Source: G963665185 sp963665185
GTDB taxonomy: Bacteria; Desulfobacterota; Desulfovibrionia; Desulfovibrionales; Desulfovibrionaceae
Direction: 5' to 3'
Length of the DNA: 64,000 nt
NCBI GenBank assembly: GCA_963665185.2
Contig: CAXXPO010000010.1
Location: 273,638 to 337,637 of the forward strand
A model generated the notes under the pieces. The model worked only from the letters and a program-made list of their open reading frames with translations, ran no database searches and had not been told where the DNA came from. The stretch's first letter is position 1. Each line of letters begins with the position of its first letter. Positions 26,249 to 37,019 of the stretch are shown piece by piece. The position numbers and the translations under genes were made by a program.

Positions 26249-27661
26249 GTGAGGGCCATAGTCTGCGGCGCTGGAAGAATATCCCGGGAGCTGGTCAAAC
26301 GATTGCCCGAAAAATTCGAGGTGGTCTTGATCGACAAATCCGGCGAGAGGCTGGCCGAGGTCTCCCCGCTGACCCCAAACCTGATAGGGGTTCTGGCCGA
26401 AGACGCCGCCAGCCCCGTGATCCTGGACGAAGCAGGTGTGGCGAATTGCGATTACGTGCTCGCCTTGACGGATAATGACAAGGTCAATCTGGCCATTGCG
26501 CAGCACTCGGTGGAGCGCGGCGCCCGCCATGTTGCGGTCCTGGTATACGACAGTGGGTTCAAGGATTCATATGCAGGACTTGGAGTGCACATGGTCGCGT
26601 CAAGCGAATTAGTGGCCCAGACCCTGCTCCATTACCTTCACGACCCCCGCATTCGGTTCATGCCGCTTTCCTCTGGGCCTGCCACGGTGTTCGAGGTCAA
26701 CGCAGCGGACCACCTTCGGGTAGTGGGCATGCGCGCCTCGTATTTCAACGGCAAGGGACGCAGGCTGGTTGCGCTGTTTCGCAAAGGCGACCTTGTTTTT
26801 CCACACCACAAGACCACCATCCAGTCGGACGACCGGCTCATTATCATGGGCGAGCCCGGTATCTTTCAACCCGTATGCAACCTGCTGGATTGCAACAATC
26901 CGCATTTTCCACTGGGCTATGGCTCCAAGATGCTCATCGCCGCGTCGGGAGATAAAAAAGGAGCCACTCCGGTGTTCGACGAGGGGCTGTTCCTCGCGCA
27001 GCACACCAAGGTGAAGCAGATCACCCTTTTGTCATCGGAGGGCGCCGCGATGAACAAAGGGCTCAATCCATGGCCGCAAAATCTGTTGGTGGAAACAGTG
27101 GCGGCGGATACGGACATGCGGCGTGCCGTGCGGAAACAGCTTGCGTCGGGAACTTTCGGAATCGTAGTCCTGCCCACGGATGAACGCTCCCTGCTAGGGA
27201 CCTTGTTCACGAACACCTATGTGGGACTGGCACATGATACCGAGACTCCGCTGCTTGTCGCTCGCTATACCGCGCCCTACAAGCGCATCCTGACTCCCTT
27301 CAACGGCTCGGCCGCATCGGAACGGGCCCTTGAGGTGGCTGTTGATCTGTCCATGCAGCTCAACTCGACCGTCAGCGTGGTCGTTGTAGAGCAACCGGAA
27401 TTCATTGACGGCAAGGATGGCAGACGCGGAGGGGAGCGCTTGCATGAGCGGGTTCGCGAACTGGCCCATATTCACAAGATAGAGTTTACGGAGTACGTGC
27501 GGAAGGGCAACCCGGTACGCGAAATCGTGGAGGTGTCCCGCGCACACGATCTCCTCGTGGTCGGCAGCACGAACAAGGGGCGGGGGCTGATCAGGCCCAA
27601 TGTCGGCGAGCTGCTGGCTCGCAGGGCGCATTGTTCAACCCTGCTTGTTACGGCTTCGTAG
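26249..27661 (+). CDS. RCK (TrkA-N/TrkA-C) protein fused to a universal-stress domain
   Basis: The 470-residue cytosolic protein combines an N-terminal RCK nucleotide-binding domain (IVCGAGRISREL, last Gly of the GxGxxG motif replaced by Ser), a TrkA-C domain (about 140-220), a central linker region, and a C-terminal Usp domain starting near YKRILTPFNGSAASERAL. RCK domains gate potassium channels and antiporters in response to nucleotides, and Usp domains bind ATP. The GTG at 26249 has AAAGGAG six bases before it. An antiporter gene follows within eight bases, so this is very probably its regulatory subunit. Confidence 0.83.
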   Translation: MRAIVCGAGRISRELVKRLPEKFEVVLIDKSGERLAEVSPLTPNLIGVLAEDAASPVILDEAGVANCDYVLALTDNDKVNLAIAQHSVERGARHVAVLVYDSGFKDSYAGLGVHMVASSELVAQTLLHYLHDPRIRFMPLSSGPATVFEVNAADHLRVVGMRASYFNGKGRRLVALFRKGDLVFPHHKTTIQSDDRLIIMGEPGIFQPVCNLLDCNNPHFPLGYGSKMLIAASGDKKGATPVFDEGLFLAQHTKVKQITLLSSEGAAMNKGLNPWPQNLLVETVAADTDMRRAVRKQLASGTFGIVVLPTDERSLLGTLFTNTYVGLAHDTETPLLVARYTAPYKRILTPFNGSAASERALEVAVDLSMQLNSTVSVVVVEQPEFIDGKDGRRGGERLHERVRELAHIHKIEFTEYVRKGNPVREIVEVSRAHDLLVVGSTNKGRGLIRPNVGELLARRAHCSTLLVTAS

Positions 27662-27669
27662 GGGCGGAT

Positions 27670-28863
27670 ATGGTGCTTGATCAGTCTGCCTCGCTCATGC
27701 TCATGGCCGGAGCCGTTGCCGTGCTGCCCATGGTGGCCCGACTATGCTGGATACCATCCACTGTGGCGGAAATTCTTTTCGGCATAGCTCTCGGGAAAAG
27801 CCTCCTGCACATAGAATTAGGAGGGGAATGGCTCCCGTTTCTGGCGGAACTCGGATTTCTCGTGCTCATGTTCCAGGCAGGCATGGAGATCAATTTCTCC
27901 ATGCTCGCAAAGCAAAGCCGAAAACGGCTTTTTTTTCAACTTGCCCTCTTCTGTGCGGTTATCGCCTCGGCAGTCGCTGTGGCGATATTGCTGGAGCAGG
28001 GGATATTCATGGCCCTTGTGCTCTCCACAACGTCGCTCGGCCTGGTCATGCCCACCCTCAAGGAGACGGACACTTCCGGCACAGCACTCGGACAAGGAAT
28101 TCTCATTGCGGCCACATTGGCCGATTTTCTGACACTTCTCGGCATCACGATCTATGTGCTGTATGCAGACTACGGGTTGAGCATGCGGTTGCTGTCACCC
28201 CTGCCGTTATTCCTTGGATTCATGGTCGCGCTTCTGGCCGCACGGCGATGGGCCTGGTGGCATCCGAATCTGGCTGAACGGCTTCTGGCCCCCGGGAACA
28301 GCCGGGAGCCGGGAGTGCGGATTTCCTTTGCCCTGCTGTTCCTCTTTGTGGGCTTATCCGAACTCATCAACCTGGAACCCGTTCTCGGCGCATTCATGGG
28401 CGGAGCCATTCTTTCTTTTGTGTTTCGGGAAAAAGAGGCCCTGGAGTCGAAAATCTCAGCAATCGGCTTCGGTTTTCTCGTGCCGCTCTTTTTCATCCAC
28501 GTGGGCATGAGTTTCGACGTGCGCAACGTGCTGGACAGTTCCATGCTTCCGTTCCTTTTGTGGCTGCTCCTGGCCGCCTTTGCCGTGAAGACGCTGCCGT
28601 GCCTTGTGCTGTACCCCCTTTGGGGCATGCGGCTTGGAGACGGATTCAAGGCGGGGATTCTGCTCTCCTCACGACTGTCGCTCATCGTAGCTGCCGCGGC
28701 CATCGGCGTGCAAAAAGGATTCATGCCCCCGAAGATGCGCGACGCCATTGTTCTTCTTGCATTGTGCACCTGTTTCCTGGGCCCCCATTGGCTACAAGCT
28801 GCTCAATGGACGCTCGGGAAGGCGGCATCGCTGACGGCAACCACGACGCGGCCATTCCCTTGA
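27670..28863 (+). CDS. Monovalent cation/proton antiporter, CPA2 (Kef/NapA) type
   Basis: The 397-residue integral membrane protein has about twelve predicted helices and the sodium/hydrogen exchanger fold, with no attached RCK domain. Segments such as STVAEILFGIALGK and LGFLVLMFQAGMEI are typical of Kef-like CPA2 exchangers. It likely exchanges K+ or Na+ for H+ across the inner membrane. The missing cytosolic RCK part is supplied by the gene directly upstream, which supports a two-subunit regulated antiporter. The ATG at 27670 was chosen as the first one after the upstream stop. Confidence 0.85.
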   Translation: MVLDQSASLMLMAGAVAVLPMVARLCWIPSTVAEILFGIALGKSLLHIELGGEWLPFLAELGFLVLMFQAGMEINFSMLAKQSRKRLFFQLALFCAVIASAVAVAILLEQGIFMALVLSTTSLGLVMPTLKETDTSGTALGQGILIAATLADFLTLLGITIYVLYADYGLSMRLLSPLPLFLGFMVALLAARRWAWWHPNLAERLLAPGNSREPGVRISFALLFLFVGLSELINLEPVLGAFMGGAILSFVFREKEALESKISAIGFGFLVPLFFIHVGMSFDVRNVLDSSMLPFLLWLLLAAFAVKTLPCLVLYPLWGMRLGDGFKAGILLSSRLSLIVAAAAIGVQKGFMPPKMRDAIVLLALCTCFLGPHWLQAAQWTLGKAASLTATTTRPFP

Positions 28864-28915
28864 TACCACCCGAGCGCCCCGAGAAAAAACAACTGCTGCC
28901 TTCCCGAAAGGGAGC

Positions 28916-30093
28916 TTATTTGTTGGCTTTGGCAAAGCCCTCTTCAGAACGGTTGATGACGTCCTCGCCCACGCAGAACGCCAGCCGGAAAAACCCCGGA
29001 TAGCCGAAACCCATCCCCGGCACGGCAAGAATGCGTTGCTCCTGCAAGGCGGCGCAGAACTTCACGTCGTCCCCGCCCGGCGCCTTGGGGAAGAAATAAA
29101 ACGCTCCCTTGGGCAGGGTGAACTCGTATCCCGTGGCTTCCAGCACCCGGGCCATGGCCTTGCGACGACCGTCATAAATGCCGGGATCAACCGTGACCCC
29201 CAGGGCGCGTTCCAGAATCTGCTGGGCAATGGCCGGAGCATTCACAAATCCCAGAATACGGTTGGTCAGCACCAACCCGGCGGCCAGCCGCTCCTTTTGC
29301 GGCATGGCGGGATTAAGCAGCACATAGCCCACGCGCTCGCCGGCCAGGGAAAGATTCTTGGAAAAGGAACTGACCACCACGGAATACGGATACAAAGGCA
29401 GGATGGACGGAACTTCCACTCCGTCGAAAGCCAGAAATCTGTAAGGCTCGTCGGCCAGAAGATAAATGGGACGCCCGTATTCCTCGCTTTTGCGTTGCAG
29501 CAGGTCGGCCAGCTCCTGCAGCCGCTCCCTGCTGTACACGGCACCCGTGGGATTGTTGGGCGAATTGATCAGAAAAACACGGGTCTTTTCGGTGATTGCC
29601 CTGGCAATGGCGTCAATGTCCAGGTCGAAGGTCAGCGGCTTGGACTTGACCGGAACCAGCCCGCCGCCATGGTTTTGAACATAGAACCCGTATTCCACAA
29701 AAAAAGGCGCAGGCACCACCACTTCGTCGCACGGATCAAGCACTGCCCGGAAAAAACGCATTCAAACCCGCCGGCAGCGCCCACGGTAACCGTGATGTCC
29801 GCACCGGAAACCAATATGCCCTGCTCCCTGGAGACGTATTCGGCCAAACGTTCACGCACGCTCCCATATCCGGCATTGGGCATATATCCCAGGCTGAACG
29901 GCTTCTCCACATTCGCGGCAATGTCCAGAAGCGCATCACGGACCGCGGCAGGCGGCGGAACGTCGGGGTTGCCAATGGAAAAATCACACACCTTGTCTTC
30001 GCCAAACTGCGCCTTCAATTCGATTCCAGCCTCGAACATGCGACGAATCCACGAAGAACGGTCCATATACTCATTGATCTGGCGCGACAGCAT
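28916..30093 (-). pseudogene. Class I/II PLP aminotransferase, frameshifted in this sequence
   Basis: Joined across the breaks, this is a 391-residue aspartate-aminotransferase-fold enzyme with NSPNNPTGAVYS and the PLP lysine in SSFSKNLSLAGERVGY. The substrate cannot be told. The frame is broken by two apparent extra bases, one in the A-run at 29751-29756 and one in 29764-29766 (plus strand). Removing both restores AAGGLNAFFRAVLDPCDEV, which matches the family exactly in spacing. The total length is then divisible by three. The rest of the gene is intact, so a consensus error is likelier than real decay. Confidence 0.8.
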
Positions 30094-30432
30094 ACCTAAC
30101 TCCTTTGCGGTGACTTCGGGAAAAGTGACGGTGGCTCAGCTTCCGTTCCCCCGCCGGGGGAGCAATGCTCCCACGGACCCCCTTTTATCGTTTGCGGATT
30201 GGCGCGTTCTCGGGCCAATCCGCAAACGATAAAAGGGCGAAGGGTGTGGGGAAAAAACCTTTTTGATTTTTTTCAGACACGCAAAGATCGTCCTGTTCCT
30301 TGCGTTTGCCGGCTCCGCAGAAACACGGTTCTGCTTCGCCTCACGGTGCTGCGCACCGGCCATGCATCCCGCACGGCGTTTTGAAAAAAGGACCGAGGCC
30401 CCACAAGCTCCCACATTCCTTCTCTTCCCCGC
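30094..30432. other. Intergenic region with long perfect inverted repeat
   Basis: No gene. It holds the 24-bp inverted repeat described separately at 30180-30237. A GC-rich hairpin CCCCCGCCGGGGG lies at about 30150. Confidence 0.45.
30180..30237. repeat. 24-bp perfect inverted repeat
   Basis: Arms 30180-30203 and 30214-30237 are exact reverse complements (outer part CCCTTTTATCGTTTGC) with a 10-base loop. The outer stem is AT-rich and the inner part is GC-rich. It lies between the start of the aminotransferase and the end of the regulator. It has no following T-run, so it could be a strong terminator-like structure, a RIP/REP-type element or a processing site. Confidence 0.7.
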
Positions 30433-31832
30433 TTACAGATCCAGGCCCTGTTTTTTATATTCATTCAGCTTGTTGCGCAGGGTGCGGACGGATATTCCCA
30501 GGAGGTCTGCGGCCTGGGTGCGGTTGCCTTCGGTTTTGTCGAGGCTTTTGATGATCATGAGCTTTTTCCATCTCCTCGAGCCGCAACACACCGTCGGGCA
30601 GATGAACGCCTTGGGCGGCGGAGTCCTGCGACGCAGGCTCGGCCTGGCCTTCTTCCGGCTGCCAGGAATCGGGATCGAGCAGGAAATGGGAGGTCTGGAT
30701 GGGACCGCTTCCGGCCAGGAGCACGGCACGTTCCATGAGATTCTGGAGTTCGCGTACGTTGCCGGGCCATTCGTACTCCAGAAGCCACTTGTTGGCTTCC
30801 AAGGAAAACTCGAGTTTGGGCAGACCGTAGGCCTTGCAGAAATTCTTGACAAAATGGGTGGCCAAGAGAAGGACGTCGTCGCCCCGTTCGTTGAGCGCTG
30901 GAAGCTTGAGCGGAATGACGTTGAGCCGATAAAAAAGGTCCTGCCGGAATTTTCCGTCCTTGACGTATTCTTCGATGTCGCGGTTGGTGGTGGCCAGGAC
31001 GCGGACGTCCACCTTGACGGTTTCCACGCCGCCCACACGGTCGATTTCGCCTTCCTGAAGAACGCGCAACAGCTTTGCCTGCAGACCGAGTTCCATTTCC
31101 GAAATTTCATCCAGAAGAATGGTCCCGGTGTTGGCCAATTCGAATTTTCCCAACTTGCGGTTGATGGCTCCGGTAAACGATCCTTTTTCGTGGCCGAAAA
31201 GTTCGCTTTCCAGAAGATGTTCGGGCAGGGCGGCGCAATTGATGGCCACAAAGGGTTTGCCTACCCGGTCGGATTGGACGTGCAGGAAACGGGCGAATTT
31301 CTCCTTGCCTGTACCGGAATTCCCCGGAAATAAGTACGGTGGCCTTACTTGCGGCCACCTGTCGGGCCAATGCCAGCACACGCAGCATGGCGGGATGCCT
31401 TCCGATGATTTCCGGTGCGGCCTGGGGACGCACGGTTTTCTGCAAAGGCTCGGAAGATTCCAGGCTGTCGGAATCCGGTTCGAAAACGGGCAGTGCGGCT
31501 TCCAGCCGGTCCCAGACAAGGGGTTCCAGCCAGTAGTCGGCAGCCCCCAACTCCATGAGCTTTTTTGCTTCTGCCGGGGTTCCCGAATCCGTAAAGACTA
31601 TGATGGGCGGGAAATCCCCCATGGCCTCGGCGGAAACGCCGAGAAGATTTTCCACGCGATAGCCTGGCATGCGCGCCTTGGAAAGAATCAGGACGGGATT
31701 TTTTTCTATATAGGCTTTCGCCCCACTCAACGTGTCGGCAACGCCCACCTCGAAGCCCCGTTCCCTGAGCTTGCCGAAGTGATCCGCGACCGAAGCGGAA
31801 GGTGCAACGAAAAGAACTGTTTTTCCGGCCAT
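30433..31832 (-). pseudogene. NtrC-family sigma-54 activator with pseudo-receiver, frameshifted in this sequence
   Basis: After removing two extra bases this is a 465-residue activator: an N-terminal receiver-like domain (about 1-115), an AAA+ domain with GNSGTGKE, the GSFTGA loop and DEISE, and a C-terminal Fis-type helix-turn-helix (NRTQAADLLGISVRTLRNKL). The receiver lacks the acidic pair, the phosphorylated Asp (LILSKARMPG) and the conserved Lys (LEPL instead of a KP pair), so phosphorylation is unlikely. Extra bases lie in the C-run at 31322-31325 and the T-run at 30563-30567. The neighbours are a chemoreceptor and CheW. Confidence 0.82.
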
Positions 31833-31930
31833 GAGTGCCTTTGTATCCCCTTGAGTCCTTGATTTCAATACAATGCGTCAGGGTCTTCCTGGCTTTGGGT
31901 GTGTTTTTTTGAGAACAATGTCAAGTAGGG

Positions 31931-31975
31931 GCAAACCGTCCCGGACAACGCCGGGGCGTTGTCCGGGACGGTTTA
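31931..31975 (-). terminator. Terminator of the chemoreceptor-cheW unit
   Basis: A perfect 18-bp stem beginning AAACCGTCCCGGACAACG overlaps the cheW stop codon. On the minus strand it is followed by a short T/G stretch. Confidence 0.65.
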
Positions 31976-32540
31976 TTCCTCGTCGGCCTGTGTTTCCCCG
32001 GCTTCGTCAGCCATCTCTTCCATGGAATCCTCCACGGAATCCAATCCGGGCTGATTGAACACCCTTTCCACATCGAGCAGAATGAAAAAATTATCCCCGA
32101 CTTCCACCATGCCCTTCATGAACTGGTTGTTCACCGTGGTTCCCATGCGGGGAGGGGCTTCCACCCTGGAAACCGGAATTTCCACGACTTCGCACACGGA
32201 ATCCACCAGGGCTCCCATGGCTTCGCCGTCGTCCTCATCGCCCCACGGTCACGATGATGATGCAGCTGTTGACCGTTATTTCCCCGGAGGACAGGCCGAA
32301 CTTGCAGCGCAAATCCATGACCGGAACCGCGGTTCCGCGCAGGTTGATGACTCCGCGCATATAATCGGAAACATGCGGAATGCGGGTGATGGACGGAACC
32401 TCCACCACCTCGCGCACCGTTTCAATGCCAAAGGCGAAGGTCTCCCCCGCCAAAACGAACGTCAGGTACTGGGAAACCTTGGAGTCCTGGTTTTTCGTGG
32501 ACGGGACGACACGTTTAGAAGCGCTCGAACTGTTCGTCAT
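31973..32540 (-). pseudogene. cheW: Chemotaxis adaptor CheW, frameshifted in this sequence
   Basis: CheW couples chemoreceptors to the CheA kinase. Joined, the product is 188 residues with the CheW SH3-like fold: YLTFVLAGETFAFGIETVREV, then MRGVINLRGTAVPVMDLR, then the conserved second half ending in an acidic tail. The break is one extra G in a four-G run (plus 32241-32244). Removing it joins VTVG to DEDDGEAMGALVDSV and makes the length divisible by three. The start overlaps the chemoreceptor gene by 26 bases, so the two are one operon. Confidence 0.85.
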
Positions 32541-34501
32541 CTACATCGTCCTCCAGATTGAGTTTGATCCCATTGACCGGTGCCGCGCGTTTGCCGTCAT
32601 GAACCGCCACGGAAGCTGCCGGCTGCTGCACGCGCCTGCCTGCGGAAGGCAGGGCCTGCCGGAACTCCTTCTTCTGCCCCCCCTGTTCCTGGCGGAGCCG
32701 GAAGAAGTCCATGGTCGCCTGCATGCGCTCGGCCTGCGCCGAAAGCTCTTCGGAGGTCGAGGCCAATTCCTCGGCGGACGCGGCGTTCTGTTGTACCACG
32801 GTATCAAGCTGGCGGATAGCCTTGGCGATCTGCTCCGCATTGGAGTTCTGTTCATTGCTGGCGGCCGCGATCTCCTGGACCAGATTGGCCGTCTTCTCAA
32901 TGTCCGGCACCATCTGCCCGAGCATGTTGCCCGCTTCTTCAGCCACCTTCACGCTGGATGCGGACATCTCGCTGATTTCAGCGGCGGCCTGCCCGCTCCG
33001 TTCGGCCAGTTTGCGGACCTCGGCGGCGACCACGGCAAATCCCTTTCCGTGGTCGCCGGCCCGGGCGGCTTCAATGGCCGCGTTCAGGGCCAGAAGGTTG
33101 GTCTGCCGGGCGATTTCCTCGACAATGGATATCTTCTCGGCAATATCGCGCATGGCGACGACCGCCTCGTTGACGGCCTTGCCGCCATTGCGGGCATTGG
33201 CCGCCGAACGGGTGGCTATGTCCTCGGTCTGCTGGGCATTGGCCGCGTTCTGACGGATATTGGAAGCCATCTCCTCCACGGACGAGGATATCTCCTCGAC
33301 GGACGCGGCCTGTTCCGCTGCGCCCTGGGACACGTTTTCCGAGGAGGCGGAAAGCTCTTCGCTGCCTGCGGCCACGTTTTCCCCGGCCCCGCGCACTTCA
33401 GCCACCACACCGCTGAGTCGTTCGACCATGCTTTCCATTGCCCGGGCCAACATTCCCAATTCATCACCGCGGGAGGTGTTGATGTCCACACGAAAGTCTC
33501 CCTTGGCCAGGGATTGCGCCACGGAAACCCCCTCGCGCACGGCTCTGACGATGACCCTGGTGATGAACCACGCCAGCAGAATCCCCAACACGAGAGCTCC
33601 ACCCGCCCCCACAAGGACGATCCTGTTCACCCAGGACATCATGTTGAACATGTCCTGCGTCTGAAATTCGGACGTCTGGACGCTGCGGTTCAGCGCCACC
33701 TGGGCTGCGGCGACCATTTCATCAAACGGCCTGGCCTGCTCCAGGGTCAGCTGGACATATGCCATGAAAGCGGTACGATATTCCTGACCGGATCTGGCTA
33801 TGCCTTCGGCATAGCCCCGTTCTTCTTCGGTTTGGGCCTGCCGCGCCAGTGCCTGGGATTCGGTAATGATCGCGTCGAGCTCCTTGTCAACATTTTCGGC
33901 ATCGCTCTTGCGCCCGTAAATAATGAAATCCTTGCCGTACCCCCGGCTCTTCAGAAAACGGGCATGCCACGCACTGACAACCTCATAGGATTGCACGGCC
34001 GCCAGGGGAATCATGTTGCCCTGTTTTTGCTGCAACGCGGAGTTCTTGTAATACATCAGGGCGGCATCCACATTCTTCCCAAGCTCCTCAGACTGCACCA
34101 CGGCCTTCTGGACAGCTTCTTTTTTCCTGTCTTCCAGTCCTGCGTAATTCTGAAGTGATTTTTGGTAGGATCTGGCCGCGTCGTAAAGCTCCTGCACTTC
34201 GCCCCGCACGGGGTCGTCCTGCGGCGCGCGGCCCATGACGTTCTGCGCCGCCCCCATAACCCCGGTTATCTCCCGCGTGAATTCGTCGACATATTTATTA
34301 TCTCTTTTCAGTATGAAGTAGAGGACCTGCATCCTGGCCGCATACATGTGCCGTACCGCGTCCCCCCATCTCGGTCACTCTGTTCACGCTTTTTTCCACG
34401 TTTGCCAATCCCTGCCAGGATACGGCCGACACGATCAGCGTGAGAATCAGAATGAGCGCAAAACCACCACCGATCTTATGACCCAATTTGAGTTTGCCCA
34501 T
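32515..34501 (-). pseudogene. Methyl-accepting chemotaxis protein, frameshifted in this sequence
   Basis: Joined, this is a 661-residue chemoreceptor: a first transmembrane helix (about 10-32), a large periplasmic all-helical sensor region resembling the HBM type, a second transmembrane helix (about 290-312), HAMP, and a long cytoplasmic signalling domain with the hairpin tip IVEEIARQTNLLALNAAIEAAR and an Arg/Phe-rich end. The ligand is unknown. The frame breaks at a six-C run (34362-34367 plus strand). Removing one base restores TEMGDAVRHMYAARM. AGGAGGGA precedes the ATG at 34501. Confidence 0.87.
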
Positions 34502-34964
34502 TATGTTCCCTCCTGCCCCATGCATCGAATGCGTGGGAATGGGTTGATGTGCAGTGATTGTTTCCGCCGGAATGCCGGTTCACGCAAAAAATATAAAAAA
34601 CGTCTTTTTTTCCATCCAGTTTCGAAGGACGAAAACATTTCACTGCGCGTTGACTCTCTCTGCCTTTTTTAAGAATAAAAAAAAATTTTCTACATTTTTC
34701 AGTAATACACCAGCAATGAATTACAGCACTCACCTCAAGAAAACAATTTACAATTTATGACCACATTGGCAGGTTCAAAAAACCATATTCCACTGCCCCG
34801 GCTGGAACATGGGCAGCCGGTTCTTTTTGTGCCCCCCCCAAAAAACATGATGCCGCGCGGCGGAAAGACATACGTCAAAGCGGACCAATAACAGCCGGAC
34901 AATGCTCTCCGCAACTGCCGGGAGTTGACCTCGGCCTGCCCGTGCCCACGTAGCTTTTCACGTT
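34502..34964. other. AT-rich divergent intergenic region
   Basis: No gene found. The middle (about 34590-34760) is strongly AT-rich and presumably carries the promoters of the chemoreceptor (minus) and the larB-like gene (plus). No clear operator was seen. Confidence 0.35.
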
Positions 34965-35769
34965 ATGGAACACAGCATTGTACATCGTCTCCTCCAATGC
35001 GTGGCCGCCGGGGATATCTCGCCGGAACAGGCCATGGAGCAACTACGGTTCTCCCCCTACGAGGCTTTGGGAGAAGGCGTCACCCTGGATACGGTCGCGT
35101 GCGTTGCGCACGGGCCAGCCCGAAACGATCTTCGGGCCGGGCAAAAGCCTGGAGCAGATTGTCCGGGTGACGAACGGACTGATCGACGCGGGCCAGCCCG
35201 TTCTGGCAACGCGGGTGGACCAAGCCATGGGCCGCGAACTCGCCCTGCGCTTTCCGCAAGGGGCCTACCATGAAACCGCCCGCCTTTTCTGCGTCGGCCG
35301 CAACCTGGACATGAAAGCCCCCTGGCCCGACTCGGGCGACGTCATGATTCTTTCCGCCGGGGCCGCGGATTTTCCCGTGGCGCTTGAAGCATTCGGAACC
35401 TGCCGTTTTTTCGGCATCAGGGCCGGATTCGGCTGCGACGCGGGCGTGGCGGGACTGCACAGGCTCGCGCCCCATCTTCCGGCCATGTCCAAGGCCCGTC
35501 TGATCATTGCCGTGGCCGGCATGGACGGCGTGCTGCCCACGGTCGTGGCCGGATTGTGCGGCAAACCGGTGATTGCCGTTCCCACCTCCGTAGGCTATGG
35601 GACCGGCCTGGGGGGCGTGTCCGCCCTCATGTCCATGCTCAACTCCTGCTCTCCGGGCGTCTGCGTGGTCAACATAGACAACGGATACGGAGCCGCAGCC
35701 CTGGCTGCAAAAATTCTGGACAACACCTCGGAAACCAGTGTGGATGAACACGACAGGCGTACGACATGA
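34965..35769 (+). pseudogene. larB: LarB-like PurE-family carboxylase, frameshifted in this sequence
   Basis: LarB carboxylates nicotinate adenine dinucleotide in the synthesis of the nickel-pincer cofactor of lactate racemase. The joined 267-residue protein has the LarB N-terminal segment (RALRTGQPETIFGPGKS) and a PurE-like C-terminal domain ending VGYGTGLGGVSALMSMLNSC and NIDNGYGAA. One extra base lies at about 35094-35099, and removing it gives LDTVRALRTGQPE. No larC, larE or larA is nearby. The stop overlaps the start of the following glycosyltransferase (ATGA), so they are translationally coupled. Confidence 0.8.
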
Positions 35770-36876
35770 TCATTACATTCGTTAATGCCACCCGCCGCTG
35801 GGGCGGAGTCAAGACCTGGACCCTGGATGTTGCTTCCTGGCTTCGGGCCCACGGCCACCATCCCCACATAGTGGCCCGGCCCGGCCCGTTCCTGGATGCG
35901 GCCTGCGCTCTGGGACTCGATGCGCAACCGTGCGAGTTCGGTTTCGACTTTCAATCCCATGCTCATCCGCCGCTTCATGGGCATGTTCCGGGCCAAAGGC
36001 ACGGAGCTGCTGGTGGCCAACGTGGGCAAGGACATGCGCACCGCGGGCGTGGCCGCCAGGCTCTGCAAAATCCCGGTGGTTCACCGGGTGGGCCTGCCCG
36101 GAGACATGCGCAACATGTTCAAGGTGCGCGAGCTGCACCGCTGGATCAAACCGTCCATCCTGGTTCCCTGCGAGTTCATCAAGGACGGGCTGCTCGACAA
36201 CCTGCCCTATCTCGATCAGAAGGAAATCACCGTCATCCACACGGGCAAGCGCCCGGCCGCGGAACCTTCAGAAGAACTGCGCGACCCGCTGCACCTCATC
36301 GTGACCAGCCAGGCTCAATGCGGACAAGGGACACGCCGACCTGTGGCAGGCCCTGGACCAAACTGTCCCGCCAAGGCCACGATTTCCGTTGCCACGTCCT
36401 GGGCACGGGCAACGAGGAAAGCGAACTCAGGCTGCTGGCCGACCGTTTGGAAATATCCGACAAGCTGGTCTGGCACGGTTTCGTGACCAACGTGCGCGAC
36501 CATCTGCGCAAGGCCGACGTGTTCATCCTGCCCTCGCGCTCCGAGGGATTGCCCAACACCCTGCTGGAGGCCATGGCCGAAGGGCTTGTACCGGTGTCCC
36601 GGGTGGTGGGAGGCGTACTGGAAATCTGGCCGGAACAGCTCAATTTCCTGCTGGCCGGATTCCGGCATCAGGGAGAAAGCATCCTGGAGCCGCTGCGCCA
36701 GGTTTTCGAAGCCTCGGACGACGACCTGTACAAATGGAAAAAAACTTGCCTGGCGGGCCTGCAAGCGCTCGTTCAACATCGACATCCAGGCTGAAAAGGT
36801 CGCGGACTGGTTCACCCTGGTTGCCGAACGCCACCGACAGGCCCGGACGGTGGACAAAACAAGAGACCGCTGGTAG
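35766..36876 (+). pseudogene. Glycosyltransferase family 4, frameshifted in this sequence
   Basis: Joined across four breaks this is a 368-residue GT-B fold glycosyltransferase. The donor-site motif SRSEGLPNTLLEAMAEGLVP (E-x7-E type) is intact. Extra bases lie at 35949-35951 (T), 36312-36313 (G), 36360-36362 (A) and 36738-36744 (A-run). Removing one from each gives a continuous frame, with TSQLNADKGHADLWQALDQL across the middle breaks. The N-terminal TRRWGGVKTWTLDVA is typical of GT4. It probably acts in surface polysaccharide synthesis with the neighbouring phosphatase and glycosyltransferase. Confidence 0.78.
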
Positions 36877-37019
36877 CTCCGCCTCCCGACTGCAAAAAAC
36901 GCACGGCTGGCCGGGGCGGGAAACCGAACCGATCCGGCAGACGGCCGGAAAGGTTCAAAAATGACACGAAAACGATCAAAAACAATAAACGCATTCCGCC
37001 ACGAGAGGCTCTGATTTTT

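Noticed and set aside
29632..36876. Programmed frameshifting as explanation for the broken genes
   Set aside because: Seven unrelated genes with twelve +1 events, mostly in simple runs and without stimulatory structures, do not fit programmed recoding.
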